This document shows, in pieces, positions 18,898-28,272 of a stretch of DNA of 48,873 nucleotides. The translations under genes were made by a program, and so were the position numbers. The notes under the pieces were generated by a model. That model did not search any database. It was given only the letters and a program-made list of their open reading frames with translations, and had not been told where the DNA came from. Source of the DNA: Chloroflexota bacterium (GTDB lineage: Bacteria; Chloroflexota; Anaerolineae; J036; Brachytrichaceae); contig JAGHYX010000002.1 of NCBI GenBank assembly GCA_017743375.1, positions 1 to 48,873 of the forward strand. Direction: 5' to 3'. The number at the start of each line of letters is the position of its first letter. The stretch's first letter is position 1.

Positions 18898-18932
18898 ACG
18901 AGACGACCTTGTTAAAGCAGGCGAGCATCTAT

Positions 18933-20633
18933 ATGGGCGAACCGACTACCCAGCAAAACCAGACCAATTTCCCAGCAGCGTCATCCTCGGGCGAGTCACG
19001 CTCGCGCGCTAAATTGACGGTGGACGGCCGGCGGTTGAAAGAGCTGGTGCGCGCAAGCTATCTGTGGCTTCAGCAGCGCGAGGAAGTGGTGAACAGTTAC
19101 AACGTCTATCCCGTCCCCGATGGGGATACCGGCACCAACATGATGCACACCATGCGATCGGCCTGGGAGGCGATCGCAAACCTGGACGAACCAAACATCG
19201 GCCTGGTCGCCCGCGCAGTCTCCAACGGCGCGCTGCGCGGCTCGCGGGGCAACTCCGGGATCATCCTCTCCCAACTGTGGCGGGGGTTTGCGCGCTCGCT
19301 GGACCGCAAGGAGATCTGCGACGCGCAGGACCTGGTCGCAGCGATGAAAGAGGCGGTCAAGACGGCCTACAGCGGGGTGAGCACGCCCGTAGAAGGCACC
19401 ATCCTGACCGTGGCGCGCGAGACCGCTGAAGCCGTCGAAGCCGCGGCCCAACACACCCATGACCTGCGTCAATTGCTGACAATCGCCAAGGAAGCCGCTC
19501 ATGAGTCGGTCCAGCGCACGCCCAGCCTGCTCAGGATCCTCAAAGAAGCCGGCGTGATCGACTCCGGCGGCTATGGTTTGTTCGTCATCTTGGAGGGGAT
19601 GTGGCGGCTGGCGAACGGGATGCCGGTGGAAGGTGAGGCATCTGCCACGCCCAACAATCGCGCGAGGGCGACGATGCATCCGGAGCACGAAGGCGGTTGG
19701 GGCTACGACGTGCAGTACCTGATCTACGCGCGCCCCGGCCAACAGTTGGACGTGGAACGAATCCGTGCGGACATCGAAGCGATGGGCGAATGTCCGCTGG
19801 TGCTCGGCGACGAGAACATCGTCAAGGTCCACGTCCACGTCAGCGATCCGGGCATCCCGCTGAGCTACGGCGCGCGGCTTGGCTCGCTGCGCGACGTGGT
19901 GGTGGAGGACATGCAGGCCCAGTCCGAGGCGTTCGCCGAACAGCAGACGGCGCGGGGCAAGGAGATATTGCCGCCGGTTGAGGTAGCAGTGGTCGCAGTG
20001 GCATCTGGCCAAGGCATCGCGCGCGTGTTGAAGGAAGCCGGCGTGCGCGTGGTGGTCGAAGGCGGCCAGACGATGAACCCCAGCGTCGAGGACTTCTTGA
20101 CCGCCATCCAGCAGGCCAACGCCCGCAGCACGATCCTGCTGCCGAACAACAGCAACATCCTCATGACCGCCCAACAGGCTGCGGCGCTCAGCGAGGCACA
20201 AGTCTACGTCGTGCCGACGCGGACCATCGCACAGGGCATCGCCGCGGCCATCGCGTTCAACCCAGAGGCTTCGGCTGCCGAGAACGCCGAGGGCATGCGC
20301 GAGGCTGCGCAGCGCGTGCTCACCGGCGAGATCACCGTCTCCACGCGCGACGCGACGATAGATGGGTTGAACATCCGCGCCGGCCAAATCATCGGGCTGC
20401 TCGACGACAAGCTGGTCGTGGCCACGGACACCATCGCCGACGCGCTGCGCTCGCTGCTGCGCCGCGCTGCTGCTGATAAGTATGAGCTGATCACGCTCTT
20501 CTACGGCAACGGCCTCTCCCACTCGGATGCCCAGGCCATCGCCGAGGTGGTTCGACAAGACTATCCAGCGCAGCAGGTGGAGCTAATCGCCGGCGATCAG
20601 CCCCATTACTACTTCGTCATCAGCATCGAGTGA
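18933..20633 (+). CDS. fakA: Fatty-acid kinase catalytic subunit FakA-like (DAK1/DegV-linked)
   Basis: A protein of about 566 residues. The N-terminal DhaL-like kinase domain carries the Mg-ATP motif NSYNVYPVPDGDTGTNM (D63/D65 region) and GSRGNSGIILSQ. A middle domain follows (GWGYDVQYLIY ... GDENIVKVHVHV), then a C-terminal domain (LLPNNSNILMTAQQA, YYFVISIE). FakA phosphorylates fatty acids that are presented by a DegV-type FakB, encoded by the next gene. An in-frame TTG at 18894 overlaps the yloU stop and could be used instead; the ATG at 18933 is preferred because it is a standard codon just before the conserved region. Spacing to the degV gene is 3 bases. Confidence 0.88.
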   Translation: MGEPTTQQNQTNFPAASSSGESRSRAKLTVDGRRLKELVRASYLWLQQREEVVNSYNVYPVPDGDTGTNMMHTMRSAWEAIANLDEPNIGLVARAVSNGALRGSRGNSGIILSQLWRGFARSLDRKEICDAQDLVAAMKEAVKTAYSGVSTPVEGTILTVARETAEAVEAAAQHTHDLRQLLTIAKEAAHESVQRTPSLLRILKEAGVIDSGGYGLFVILEGMWRLANGMPVEGEASATPNNRARATMHPEHEGGWGYDVQYLIYARPGQQLDVERIRADIEAMGECPLVLGDENIVKVHVHVSDPGIPLSYGARLGSLRDVVVEDMQAQSEAFAEQQTARGKEILPPVEVAVVAVASGQGIARVLKEAGVRVVVEGGQTMNPSVEDFLTAIQQANARSTILLPNNSNILMTAQQAAALSEAQVYVVPTRTIAQGIAAAIAFNPEASAAENAEGMREAAQRVLTGEITVSTRDATIDGLNIRAGQIIGLLDDKLVVATDTIADALRSLLRRAAADKYELITLFYGNGLSHSDAQAIAEVVRQDYPAQQVELIAGDQPHYYFVISIE

Positions 20634-20636
20634 CGC

Positions 20637-21506
20637 ATGGCTGCCCGTCGTCCAGCAGCGGTTCGCATCGTCACCGACAGCGCCGCCCGCCTGCCGCGCG
20701 CCTGGGCCGAGGCAAACGGCGTGATCATCCTGCCCCACCGCGTGCGCTTCGGCGCGGATTGTTATCAGGAGGATGTCGATCTAAACGAGGCTGAGCTGGC
20801 CGTCAAAGCCAGCCGGGCTAAGCAGCCTTTTGACGTGGAAGCCCCCAGCGTGGAGGAGTTTGCCCGCGCTTATGAGCTGCTGGCCCACAGCCGCGCAGAG
20901 GTCATCTCGATCCACATTGCTTCCCCGCTCAGCCAAACGGTGCAACACGCCCTACAGGCCCGCCAACCGTTTCTCGGTCAGTGCGAGATTCACATCCTGG
21001 ATTCGCAAACGATGGCGATGGGCCTCAACGCGCTGGTGCAGGCAGCCATCACGCTGGCCAAGCGCAACCTGCCGGCGATGGAGATCGTCACCCGCCTGCG
21101 GGGGTTGATGCAGGACGCTTTTGGCATCTTCATCTCCGACGACATGGCGTATCTGCAACACAGCAAACGCCTGCGGCCGGCCCAGGCCCTGCTCGGCGAA
21201 ATGCTCCAGGTCGTGCCGTGTCTATCCATTGAACAGGGCGACCTGATCGCGGCGGAGAAAGTGCGCAGCTTCGAGCGCGGGATCGAGCGCATCGTCGAGT
21301 TCGCCAGCGAGTTCGAAGAGGACGCCCAGTTCGCCATCGTCCAGCTCTCGCCGCACCCCAACGAGCGCACACAGGCGCTGGCCGAAGCGCTGCGCGAGGT
21401 CTTCCCCAAGATACAGCGCTTCCCTGTGCAGACCTGCGGCGCGGCAGTTGGCCGCATCATCGGCCCGCGCGGCATCGGGCTGATGATTTATGAAGGCAAG
21501 GTATAA
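20637..21506 (+). CDS. DegV-family fatty-acid-binding protein (FakB-like)
   Basis: A 289-residue DegV/FakB protein that should bind a fatty acid and present it to the FakA kinase. Landmarks: RIVTDSAARLPRAWAE at the start, a conserved SPLSQTVQHALQA segment, HILDSQTMAMGLN, and the closing RIIGPRGIGLMIY. It sits directly after fakA, and the pair may be translated together. DegV proteins differ in chain preference, and that cannot be read here. The stop codon is part of the TATAAC sequence that looks like the promoter of the next gene. Confidence 0.9.
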   Translation: MAARRPAAVRIVTDSAARLPRAWAEANGVIILPHRVRFGADCYQEDVDLNEAELAVKASRAKQPFDVEAPSVEEFARAYELLAHSRAEVISIHIASPLSQTVQHALQARQPFLGQCEIHILDSQTMAMGLNALVQAAITLAKRNLPAMEIVTRLRGLMQDAFGIFISDDMAYLQHSKRLRPAQALLGEMLQVVPCLSIEQGDLIAAEKVRSFERGIERIVEFASEFEEDAQFAIVQLSPHPNERTQALAEALREVFPKIQRFPVQTCGAAVGRIIGPRGIGLMIYEGKV

Positions 21507-21507
21507 C
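21502..21507 (+). promoter_or_regulatory. -10 box of the FAD-subunit gene (leaderless)
   Basis: TATAAC, 6 bases before the ATG at 21514 and overlapping the degV stop. No ribosome site is present. A -35 hexamer is not evident. Confidence 0.4.
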
Positions 21508-21513
21508 GCAGCC

Positions 21514-22389
21514 ATGCTCAATCTGAAGGAGTATCACCGACCGAAAGACCTCACAGAGGCGGTTGCCCTGCTCCAACGCAAACAGCCGCGCACCGTCGTG
21601 CTAAGCGGCGGCACGTGGCTGGTCGGGGAAGCGCCCCGCGATGTTGAAGCCGTCGTGGACATTGCCGACTTGGGGCTAAACCGCATCTTGGTCGAAGGTA
21701 ACCTGGTGCGGATCGGTGCGGCGGTCACCCACCAACAGCTCGTGGAGAGTGAGCAATTGCGCACAAGCGCGCTGCGCGTGATCAGCGAGACGGCACAGGC
21801 CATGTCGGGCTTGAACATCCGCAACCGCGCCACAATCGGCGGCGCGATCGTCACCGCCGACGCTGCCTCGCCGTTGGTCACCGCGCTGCTCGCCTGCGAC
21901 GCGGAGGTGGTGATCGCCGGCGCAAAAGACAAAACCAAACAAGCCGACGACCCAAGCGACTTCTGGAAGGTGCTCCCGTTGGCCGGCTTCCTGGCCTACC
22001 GCCGCCAAATCCTGGATGAAGGGACGCTGATCACGGAGGTGCGCATGCCCCTGCCCAGCCCGGATACCCGCAGCCACTACGCGCGCGTGGCGCGCACGCC
22101 GCGCGATTACCCCATCGTCTGCGCCGTGGCTGCCTTTGCGATGAAAGACGGCATCGCCGGACACGTGCGCATCGCCGTCGGCGGCGTGGCCGCGACCCCG
22201 ATCCGCCTGAGCCGGCTCGAGTTCGGCTTGGAGAAGAAGCGCCTGGCCGACTGGCTAGACAGGGAGATGGAGGCCCAGATGGCCCTGCTCGACCCGCCAG
22301 GCGACTGGCTGGGCAGCGCCGAGTATCGAAAGGAGATGGCGCGCGTCCTGGTCCGGCGCGCAATCCTCGCCGTTGCCGGCGCGAGTTGA
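21514..22389 (+). CDS. Orphan FAD-binding subunit (xanthine/CO dehydrogenase medium-subunit type)
   Basis: A 291-residue protein with the FAD_binding_5 fold (LKEYHRPKDLTEAVALL ... GGTWLVGE ... RNRATIGGAIVTADAASPLVTALLACDA) and a C-terminal CO_deh_flav_C domain (HVRIAVGGVAATPIRL). In the family it holds FAD and works with a [2Fe-2S] subunit and a molybdopterin subunit; neither is nearby, so it is an orphan. The first FAD motif, SGGTWLVGE, differs from the usual AGGTDL. The start is ATG 21514, which gives the typical N-terminus and is 6 bases after a -10 box; an in-frame ATG at 21490 lies inside degV. The start of the P450 gene is 32 bases downstream. Confidence 0.82.
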   Translation: MLNLKEYHRPKDLTEAVALLQRKQPRTVVLSGGTWLVGEAPRDVEAVVDIADLGLNRILVEGNLVRIGAAVTHQQLVESEQLRTSALRVISETAQAMSGLNIRNRATIGGAIVTADAASPLVTALLACDAEVVIAGAKDKTKQADDPSDFWKVLPLAGFLAYRRQILDEGTLITEVRMPLPSPDTRSHYARVARTPRDYPIVCAVAAFAMKDGIAGHVRIAVGGVAATPIRLSRLEFGLEKKRLADWLDREMEAQMALLDPPGDWLGSAEYRKEMARVLVRRAILAVAGAS

Positions 22390-22421
22390 GCAGCGGCTAT
22401 CCGCTTTGACAACTTTGTGCT

Positions 22422-23759
22422 GTGAACACTCGCCCTATTCCCATCTTGTCCTGGGCCTATCGGCCCTCGAGCCTGCGCGAGGTCCTCAGAAGCCCCAGCG
22501 CATTTCTGCTCAAGCTCAGTTGCGCCACGTCGGATATCGGGCAGTTCAGGGCCGGGCCGGTACACATCATCTGCGTCAACCACCCGGAATGGATCTACGC
22601 CATCCTGGTCGAGAAGGCGACCAGCTTTCGCAAAATGCCGGCGGTGAGGACGCTGCACGTCCTCACCGGCGAGGGTTTGCTGGTCAGCGATGGCCCGACG
22701 TGGGTCAAGCATCGCCGGCTGGCCGCGCCGGCCTTCCACCAGCGGCGCATCTTGTCCTACCAGGACATCGTGATCCGCTCGGCTAAGGAAGCCTTAGCGC
22801 GGTGGCGCGACGGCGAGGTAATTGACCTGGAGCACGAGATGAAGCGCCTGACGCTCACCATCGTCGGGCGCGCGCTCTTCTCGCGCGACTTAAACGAGAT
22901 CGTCAGCGGCCTCAGCCAGGATATTGACACGGCGCTGGAATACGTCAACGGGCTATCTAGCCGGGTCACCCTGCCGTTAATCGGGCCGCTGGCGCGTCGC
23001 AACCGCGCTGCCTTGGCTGCCATCGCGCGCGTGGACGCCGCCGTACGCAACCTGATTGCCGAGCGCCGCCGCCAACCGCAGGGCGAACATACAGACTTCT
23101 TGGGGATGCTGCTGGCCGCGCAGACCGAAGACGGCCAAGCGCTGACCGATGAAGAAGTGCGCGATGAGGTGTTGACCATGTTCGTCGCCGGTCACGAGAC
23201 CGTGGCCACGGTGCTAACGTGGTTGTTCTATCTGGTCGCGCAACGTCCGGATGTGCGCAGCAGGTTGGAGGAGGAAGCGCAGCAAGCTGGCGATGCCGAC
23301 CTGGTGGCCGCGCCGCGGCCTTACACGCTGCAAGTCTACAAAGAGGCGATGCGCTTGTACCCCGGCGGTTTCACGATCGGTCGGCAGGCGATCCGCGACG
23401 TGCAGATCGGCGACTGGATCATCCCAGCCGGCGCGTGGGTGATGATCTCGCCCTATAGCGTGCATCGCAATCCGCGCATCTTCCCCGATCCGGAGCGCTT
23501 TGATCCAGAGCGCTTTGTGCCACAGAATGAACAAAAGCTGCCGCGGGCGGCCTACATCCCCTTCGGCATCGGCCCGCGCGCATGCATCGGCGGTCAGTTC
23601 GCGATCATGGAAGGCCAACTGGTCGTGAGCACATTCGCGCGCTACATCCGGCTTGCGCTCGTCAACACATCGCCGGTGGGCATCAGCCCTCAGATCACGC
23701 TGCGGCCAGACCGGAAGATCGAGATGCGCGTCGAGAAACTGGGGCGCGAACGCGCGTGA
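22422..23759 (+). CDS. Cytochrome P450
   Basis: A 445-residue soluble P450 monooxygenase. The I-helix oxygen motif is AGHET (A256-T260). The K-helix ExxR is E308-A-M-R311, followed by the PERFDPERF meander. The heme loop is FGIGPRACIGG with the axial thiolate C388. There is no membrane anchor or fused reductase, so it needs external redox partners; none is adjacent. The start is GTG. By motif style (PFGIGPRACIGGQFA) it resembles bacterial CYP102/CYP110-like fatty-acid or terpenoid hydroxylases, but substrate prediction is not possible. It follows the orphan FAD subunit, which may be coincidence. Confidence 0.92.
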   Translation: MNTRPIPILSWAYRPSSLREVLRSPSAFLLKLSCATSDIGQFRAGPVHIICVNHPEWIYAILVEKATSFRKMPAVRTLHVLTGEGLLVSDGPTWVKHRRLAAPAFHQRRILSYQDIVIRSAKEALARWRDGEVIDLEHEMKRLTLTIVGRALFSRDLNEIVSGLSQDIDTALEYVNGLSSRVTLPLIGPLARRNRAALAAIARVDAAVRNLIAERRRQPQGEHTDFLGMLLAAQTEDGQALTDEEVRDEVLTMFVAGHETVATVLTWLFYLVAQRPDVRSRLEEEAQQAGDADLVAAPRPYTLQVYKEAMRLYPGGFTIGRQAIRDVQIGDWIIPAGAWVMISPYSVHRNPRIFPDPERFDPERFVPQNEQKLPRAAYIPFGIGPRACIGGQFAIMEGQLVVSTFARYIRLALVNTSPVGISPQITLRPDRKIEMRVEKLGRERA

Positions 23760-23779
23760 AACCGCGCGGCCATCCGCGC

Positions 23780-24547
23780 TCAGCGCAAGATCTGGCTCAG
23801 AAAAGCCCGCGTGCGGGCCTCGCGCGGCTGCTGGAACAGGACATCCGGTGGACCTTGCTCGACGATCCGACCGCGGTCCATGAACACCACCTCGTCAGCG
23901 GCGTTGCGCGCAAACCCCATCTCGTGCGTCACAACGACCATCGTCATGCCGCTGCTGGCCAGCTCCAGCATCACGTCCAGCACCTCCTTGATCATCTCCG
24001 GATCAAGGGCGCTGGTCGGTTCGTCAAAGAGCATGATCTTGGGGTTCATCGCCAGCGCGCGGGCGATCGCCACGCGCTGTTGCTGACCGCCGGAGAGCTG
24101 CGAGGGGTAAGCGTTGGCCTTCTCCGGGATGCCCACGCGGGCGAGCTGCTGCATGGCGATCTCGCGCGCCTCGGCCTCGCTGCGCTTGCGCACCACCCGT
24201 TGGGCCAGCATGACGTTTTGGAGCACGGTCAGGTGGGGAAAGAGGTTGAACTGCTGAAAGACCATCCCCACCTCGGCCCGCACCGCGTTGATATCCTTCG
24301 CGTGGTGGGTCAAGTGAATGCCATCCACCCAGATGTCGCCGCTGGTCGGCACTTCTAAGTGGTTGATGCAGCGCAGCAGGGTGCTCTTGCCACTGCCGCT
24401 GGGGCCGATGATCACCGTGACTTTGCCGCGCGCCACGGTCAAGCTCACATCGTCCACCGCCCGCAGGCCGTGGAACTCCTTGACCAGATTCTTGATAATG
24501 ATGATCGCCGATGGATCGCCGATCGGCGGTGCAGCGCCCGTGCTCAT
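23780..24547 (-). CDS. Polar amino-acid ABC transporter ATP-binding protein
   Basis: A 255-residue ATPase of the GlnQ/HisP type. Walker A is GPSGSGKST, the signature is [15 protein letters not shown], Walker B is [15 protein letters not shown], and the H-loop is [20 protein letters not shown] is the Q-loop typical of amino-acid importers. The start is the ATG at 24547, which overlaps the permease stop (ATGA); an in-frame ATG at 24589 lies well inside the permease gene. It is the last gene of a three-gene operon (binding protein, permease, ATPase). The gene stops 20 bases from the convergent P450 stop. Confidence 0.94.
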   Translation of the reverse strand: MSTGAAPPIGDPSAIIIIKNLVKEFHGLRAVDDVSLTVARGKVTVIIGPSGSGKSTLLRCINHLEVPTSGDIWVDGIHLTHHAKDINAVRAEVGMVFQQFNLFPHLTVLQNVMLAQRVVRKRSEAEAREIAMQQLARVGIPEKANAYPSQLSGGQQQRVAIARALAMNPKIMLFDEPTSALDPEMIKEVLDVMLELASSGMTMVVVTHEMGFARNAADEVVFMDRGRIVEQGPPDVLFQQPREARTRAFLSQILR

Positions 24548-25416
24548 CCCTGTCCTCGGCCGTGACTGTTGAGCCGGTTCTCTAACCATCTCACACCGAG
24601 CGAGAGCAGAATGGTCATGGCCAGGTAGAAGAAGGCCAATGACACATAGGTCTCCATGTAGCGAAACGAGGCCGCTGCGTATAAGCGCGCCTCTTGTGTG
24701 ATGTCGCGCACGCCCAGCACGGAAACCAGCGATGAGTCTTTGAGCATGGCGATGAAGTCGTTGCCCAACGGCGGCAGGACGCGCCGGATCGCCTGCGGCA
24801 GGATGATGTAGCGCATGGCCTGAACGTAGCTCATCCCCAACGAGCGCGCTGCTTCCATTTGCCCTTTGCTGATGGACTGAATGCCGGCCCGGAAGGTCTC
24901 GGCCTGAAAGCCACCATAGGCGATCGCCAGCGCGATGATGCAGCGGGTGAGGAAGGGCACGTCTTGTGGCCTGGTCTGGGTGAGGAGATTTGGCTCGCCG
25001 ATCAACGGCGCCAAGAGCGCGCCCAGGCTGTTGACGCCGTCAATCAGCGCGGGCACGATGACGAAGGCGATCACCAACAATTGCACCAGGATCGGCACGC
25101 CGCGGATCACCTGCACGTAGAGCGTGGCGATGTTGAAGACGACAGGGTTGCCGGACACGCGCCCCAGGCCGGCCAGCAGCCCGATGACCAGCGCCAGGCT
25201 ATAAGCGACCAGCGTGGTGAAGATGGTCACGCCGATGCCCAGGGTGAGCCGGCTGAAGATCGCCGAATACAGCTCGCTGGTCAGCGCGTTCCAGGCGATC
25301 AACACCCCCACCAACGCGATGACCAGCAACCACCATGGCCACTGCGCAGCGCGCTCGATAAATCGCCCTGCCAGCGACCGCCCACCCGCCGGCAAACGCT
25401 CGGTGCCGATTGACAT
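24544..25416 (-). CDS. Polar amino-acid ABC transporter permease
   Basis: An inner-membrane permease of the HisM/GlnP type, about 290 residues, with a hydrophobic N-terminal segment ([15 protein letters not shown]) and several more. The EAA-type coupling loop is [29 protein letters not shown]. The start is set at the ATG at 25416; a GTG at 25464 would add 16 residues but sits inside a strong hairpin. No clear ribosome site is visible. The last codons overlap the ATPase start. Together with the lipoprotein it should import a polar amino acid; specificity is unknown. Confidence 0.9.
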   Translation of the reverse strand: MSIGTERLPAGGRSLAGRFIERAAQWPWWLLVIALVGVLIAWNALTSELYSAIFSRLTLGIGVTIFTTLVAYSLALVIGLLAGLGRVSGNPVVFNIATLYVQVIRGVPILVQLLVIAFVIVPALIDGVNSLGALLAPLIGEPNLLTQTRPQDVPFLTRCIIALAIAYGGFQAETFRAGIQSISKGQMEAARSLGMSYVQAMRYIILPQAIRRVLPPLGNDFIAMLKDSSLVSVLGVRDITQEARLYAAASFRYMETYVSLAFFYLAMTILLSLGVRWLENRLNSHGRGQG

Positions 25417-25428
25417 GGCATAAAGGTC

Positions 25429-25462
25429 GGCGCACAACCGGCCGGACGGCCGATTGTGCGCC
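25429..25462 (-). promoter_or_regulatory. Intercistronic hairpin between binding-protein and permease genes
   Basis: A nearly perfect 16-bp stem with a 2-base loop (arms 25429-25444 and 25447-25462; on the plus strand GGCGCACAACCGGCCG and CGGCCGATTGTGCGCC; one G-U pair in RNA). It lies 12 bases before the permease start and 29 bases after the binding-protein stop. Such hairpins in ABC operons protect the 3' end of the abundant binding-protein mRNA and dampen downstream expression. A poor U-run (CCUUUAU) follows. Confidence 0.8.
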
Positions 25463-25491
25463 ACTCATCTGCGGTTCAGATCACCAAACGG

Positions 25492-26382
25492 TTATGGATT
25501 CGGCGTCGGGGTGGGATTGTCATACGCGCCGGGGCCGATCTCGTCGTAGCTGATCACCTGGCGGCCCTTGGGGAACCATTTCTCCTGCAGGCGCTGCAAG
25601 GTGCCGTCCTCGCGCATGGCTTTCAGCGCAGCGTTGATCGGGCCAACCAGATCGCTGCCCTTGGGGAAGATGAAGCCCAGCTCCTGGCCTTCGCTGACGA
25701 GGCCATCAAGCAGCTTGAGCTTATCGGCGTTCACCCCCACGTAACCCTGGCCGGCCACGTCGTCAATGATCGCGGCGTCGGCATCGCCGGCGATCACCGC
25801 CTGGATGGCCTGGCCAAACTCGTCGAAGGCGATCACGCGCGCCTCGCCCACCAGCTTGATGCCTTCATCGTAATTCGTGGTGCCCTTCTGCGTGGCCAGC
25901 TTGAAGTTGCCGTTCTTGAACTCCTCCACCGTGGAGAAGCGGTTCTCGTCTATCCGCACCACCAGCCGTTGGTCAACCTTGATGTAGCCATCGGAGAAGT
26001 CCACGCTCTTCTTGCGCTCCTCAGTGATGGTGATGCCGTTGGTTGCCATATCGAACTGGCCGGCGGCCACGGCGGCGATCATCCCGTCCCAGGCGATCTC
26101 GCGGAAGACCGGTTTGCAGTTCAGTCGCCGGCAGATCTCGGCGAGCGCATCGTAGTCCCAGCCCTCGGCCTGGCCGTTGTCCAGGCGGATGTAGTTGAAC
26201 GGGATGTAGGCGTTTTCAATTGCGACCACGATCTCCCGACCGCCCAAGTCGGGCAGGCCGCTCGGCTGAGGCGCTGCAGTCGGCTGCGCCGGCGCGGCTG
26301 GCGTGGCGGGCACAGCGCAGGCAGCCAGCCCGATGGCTGCCGCCACCATCAGGCGAGATACAGTGAGTCGTTCTTTCAACAT
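25492..26382 (-). CDS. Polar amino-acid ABC transporter substrate-binding lipoprotein
   Basis: A 296-residue SBP of bacterial family 3. It starts with a lipoprotein signal: [12 protein letters not shown], a hydrophobic stretch and the lipobox LAAC with C22. A Pro/Ala-rich linker follows, then the two-lobe domain ([62 protein letters not shown]). These are the ligand-contact regions of amino-acid binding proteins. A GAGGAGAGGA ribosome site precedes the ATG. It is the first gene of the operon and reads from the 104-base divergent gap at 26383-26486. The ligand is not predictable. Confidence 0.93.
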   Translation of the reverse strand: MLKERLTVSRLMVAAAIGLAACAVPATPAAPAQPTAAPQPSGLPDLGGREIVVAIENAYIPFNYIRLDNGQAEGWDYDALAEICRRLNCKPVFREIAWDGMIAAVAAGQFDMATNGITITEERKKSVDFSDGYIKVDQRLVVRIDENRFSTVEEFKNGNFKLATQKGTTNYDEGIKLVGEARVIAFDEFGQAIQAVIAGDADAAIIDDVAGQGYVGVNADKLKLLDGLVSEGQELGFIFPKGSDLVGPINAALKAMREDGTLQRLQEKWFPKGRQVISYDEIGPGAYDNPTPTPNP

Positions 26383-26486
26383 GTCGTCCTCTCCTCTTTG
26401 CTCTCGTTTCGGTAATGTGGTGTATTAAAAAGAACTTGTCGCATCTCGTCAAGTCCCCCTGGGCTTGAGTACCATCAAGCCCAGCC

Positions 26487-27296
26487 GTGATCACTGCGCG
26501 CAAACATCCGTTGCTCAACCGAGTCATCTATCTGACGCTCGTCAAGCTGCCGCTGATGACATCATTCCATCGCGTCTATCTGCGCCAGGCTGCGCCTGCG
26601 CCTGGGCCGGACTCGCCGCCGATCATCATGTTCGGCAACCATAGCGCCTGGTGGGATGCCCATCTGGCGATGGTATTGAACGAAGAGTGCTGGCACACCG
26701 ATGGCTATGTGATGGTCGAGGATACACAACTGTCGCGCTATCAGTTCTTCCGCTGGTGCGGGGCGTTCTCCGTCAATCGCCGCGACCCGCGCAGCGCCGT
26801 GGAGAGCATCAACTACGCCGTCCAGCGCTTGACCGAGGGAGCGCGCCGCTCCTTGCTGATCTTCCCCCAGGGAGAGATCCGCGCCAACGACGTCCGGCCA
26901 CTTGTCTTCTATCAAGGTGCCGGGCGGATCGCCAGCAAGGTGGCGAGCGCAACTGGCGCATGCGCGCTCTACCCACTGGCCCTGCGCTATGAGTTCATCG
27001 GTGAACAAAAGCCGGATGCGTTCATCAGCGTCGGCCCGCCCATCGTCGTCCGGCGGGATGACCCCGCCTGGTCGCGCGATGCGTCCGGACTGCCGGACGC
27101 GCGGTTGATCACGCAGCGCATGCAGCAGGTGCTGACCGAGGAGCTTGATCGTCTGCGCGACGACGTGATCGCCTACCGTTTGTCGCTGTTCACCCCTCTG
27201 GTCAACGGGATGTGGAGCATCAACCGCATCTGGGATGCCGTGAGAAGGTTGGAACAAATCAAGCGCGTCGGCGAAGACGACCGGCCAACGCGCTGA
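26487..27296 (+). CDS. PlsC-type lysophospholipid acyltransferase-like protein
   Basis: A 269-residue protein with the acyltransferase motifs HX4D (NHSAWWDAH, H52 and D57) and FPQGEIR (about residues 126-132), the equivalent of the usual FPEGTR. Members transfer acyl chains to glycerol-phosphate or other lipids at the membrane. Two details differ from PlsC: Gln for Glu in the second motif, and a distinct C-terminus (about the last 60 residues). It could acylate another lipid, such as a glycolipid or carotenoid. The start is GTG with no clear ribosome site. Convergent with the epimerase gene, whose stop is 4 bases away. Confidence 0.78.
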   Translation: MITARKHPLLNRVIYLTLVKLPLMTSFHRVYLRQAAPAPGPDSPPIIMFGNHSAWWDAHLAMVLNEECWHTDGYVMVEDTQLSRYQFFRWCGAFSVNRRDPRSAVESINYAVQRLTEGARRSLLIFPQGEIRANDVRPLVFYQGAGRIASKVASATGACALYPLALRYEFIGEQKPDAFISVGPPIVVRRDDPAWSRDASGLPDARLITQRMQQVLTEELDRLRDDVIAYRLSLFTPLVNGMWSINRIWDAVRRLEQIKRVGEDDRPTR

Positions 27297-27300
27297 CTGC

Positions 27301-28260
27301 CTAGGCCGGCTGCTGAACCAGCGCGCGAAAGTAGTCAATCGTCTGGCGCAGCCCTTCTTCCAATGGGACGCGCGGCTCCCAGCCGAGAATGGTTCGTGCG
27401 CGCGTGATGTCGGGCCGGCGGCGCTGTGGGTCATCGGCGATGCGCTCCTTTCTGGGCTGGCAGAACACGATCTCGCTGGTGCACTCCGGGCCGGCGGCAG
27501 CCTTCACCGCCTGGGCGAACTCCAAGATCGTCATCTCGTGAGGGTTGCCCAAGTTCACCGGCATCACCTCATCACTCCACAGCAGGCGCACCAGCCCATC
27601 CACCAAGTCGGTCACATAGCAGAACGCACGGGTGGCGCTGCCGTCGCCGTATACGGTGATCGGCTCGTTGCGCACCGCCTGGGCGATGAAATTGGGCACC
27701 ACTCGACCATCGGCGATGTCCATGCGCGGGCCATATGTGTTGAAGATGCGAGCGATGCGCGTGGGCACGCCGAACTGGCGGTGATAAGCCATCGTCAACG
27801 CCTCGGCAAAGCGCTTCGCCTCATCGTACACCGAGCGCACGCCGATTGGATTGACGTGTCCCCAGTAGCTCTCGCGCTGCGGGTGCTCCTGCGGATCGCC
27901 GTAGACCTCGCTCGTGCTGGCCTGTAAGAAGCGCGCCCCCTTGCGGCGCGCCAGCTCAAGCGCGTTGTGCGTGCCATGTGAGCCGACCAGCATGGTCTCT
28001 ATGGGGTGGTCGAGATAGCCCACGGGGCTGGCCGGCGACGCCAGGTTCATCACCGCGTCCAGCGGCCCTTGCACCCAGCACGACTCGATGATGTCACACT
28101 CGATGAACTCAAACCGCGGATGACCGATCAGGTGGGCGATGTTATTGCGCGAGCCGGTGATGAAGTTATCCATCGCAATCACTTCATGCCCATCCGCGAT
28201 CAAGCGCTCGCATAAATGAGAGCCGATGAAACCGGCGCCGCCGGTGACGAGGATTCTCAT
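27301..28260 (-). CDS. NAD-dependent epimerase/decarboxylase (UDP-glucuronate decarboxylase-like)
   Basis: A 319-residue extended short-chain dehydrogenase. It has the NAD loop GGAGFIGS at the N-terminus, a catalytic YxxxK (YDEAK, with STSEVYG upstream for the Ser/Thr), a conserved IFNTYGPRM segment and the sugar-binding [20 protein letters not shown]. The RSVYDEAKR context is typical of UDP-xylose synthase and related UDP-glucuronate decarboxylases rather than GalE. It probably makes UDP-xylose or a similar nucleotide sugar for surface glycans. The small unknown gene begins upstream on the same strand; there is a 12-base gap. Confidence 0.85.
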   Translation of the reverse strand: MRILVTGGAGFIGSHLCERLIADGHEVIAMDNFITGSRNNIAHLIGHPRFEFIECDIIESCWVQGPLDAVMNLASPASPVGYLDHPIETMLVGSHGTHNALELARRKGARFLQASTSEVYGDPQEHPQRESYWGHVNPIGVRSVYDEAKRFAEALTMAYHRQFGVPTRIARIFNTYGPRMDIADGRVVPNFIAQAVRNEPITVYGDGSATRAFCYVTDLVDGLVRLLWSDEVMPVNLGNPHEMTILEFAQAVKAAAGPECTSEIVFCQPRKERIADDPQRRRPDITRARTILGWEPRVPLEEGLRQTIDYFRALVQQPA

Positions 28261-28272
28261 TGCGCCTTTCTC

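Noticed and set aside
18996-20558. A 520-codon open frame on the minus strand opposite fakA
   Set aside because: It is an antisense shadow. Its protein is rich in His, Arg and Asp with no domain, while the plus strand codes for a clear FakA. GC-rich codon bias opens such frames in many genes here.
23780-24589. Longer start of the ABC ATPase at 24589
   Set aside because: The extra 14 residues lie inside the permease gene; the ATGA overlap at 24544-24547 is the normal coupled start.
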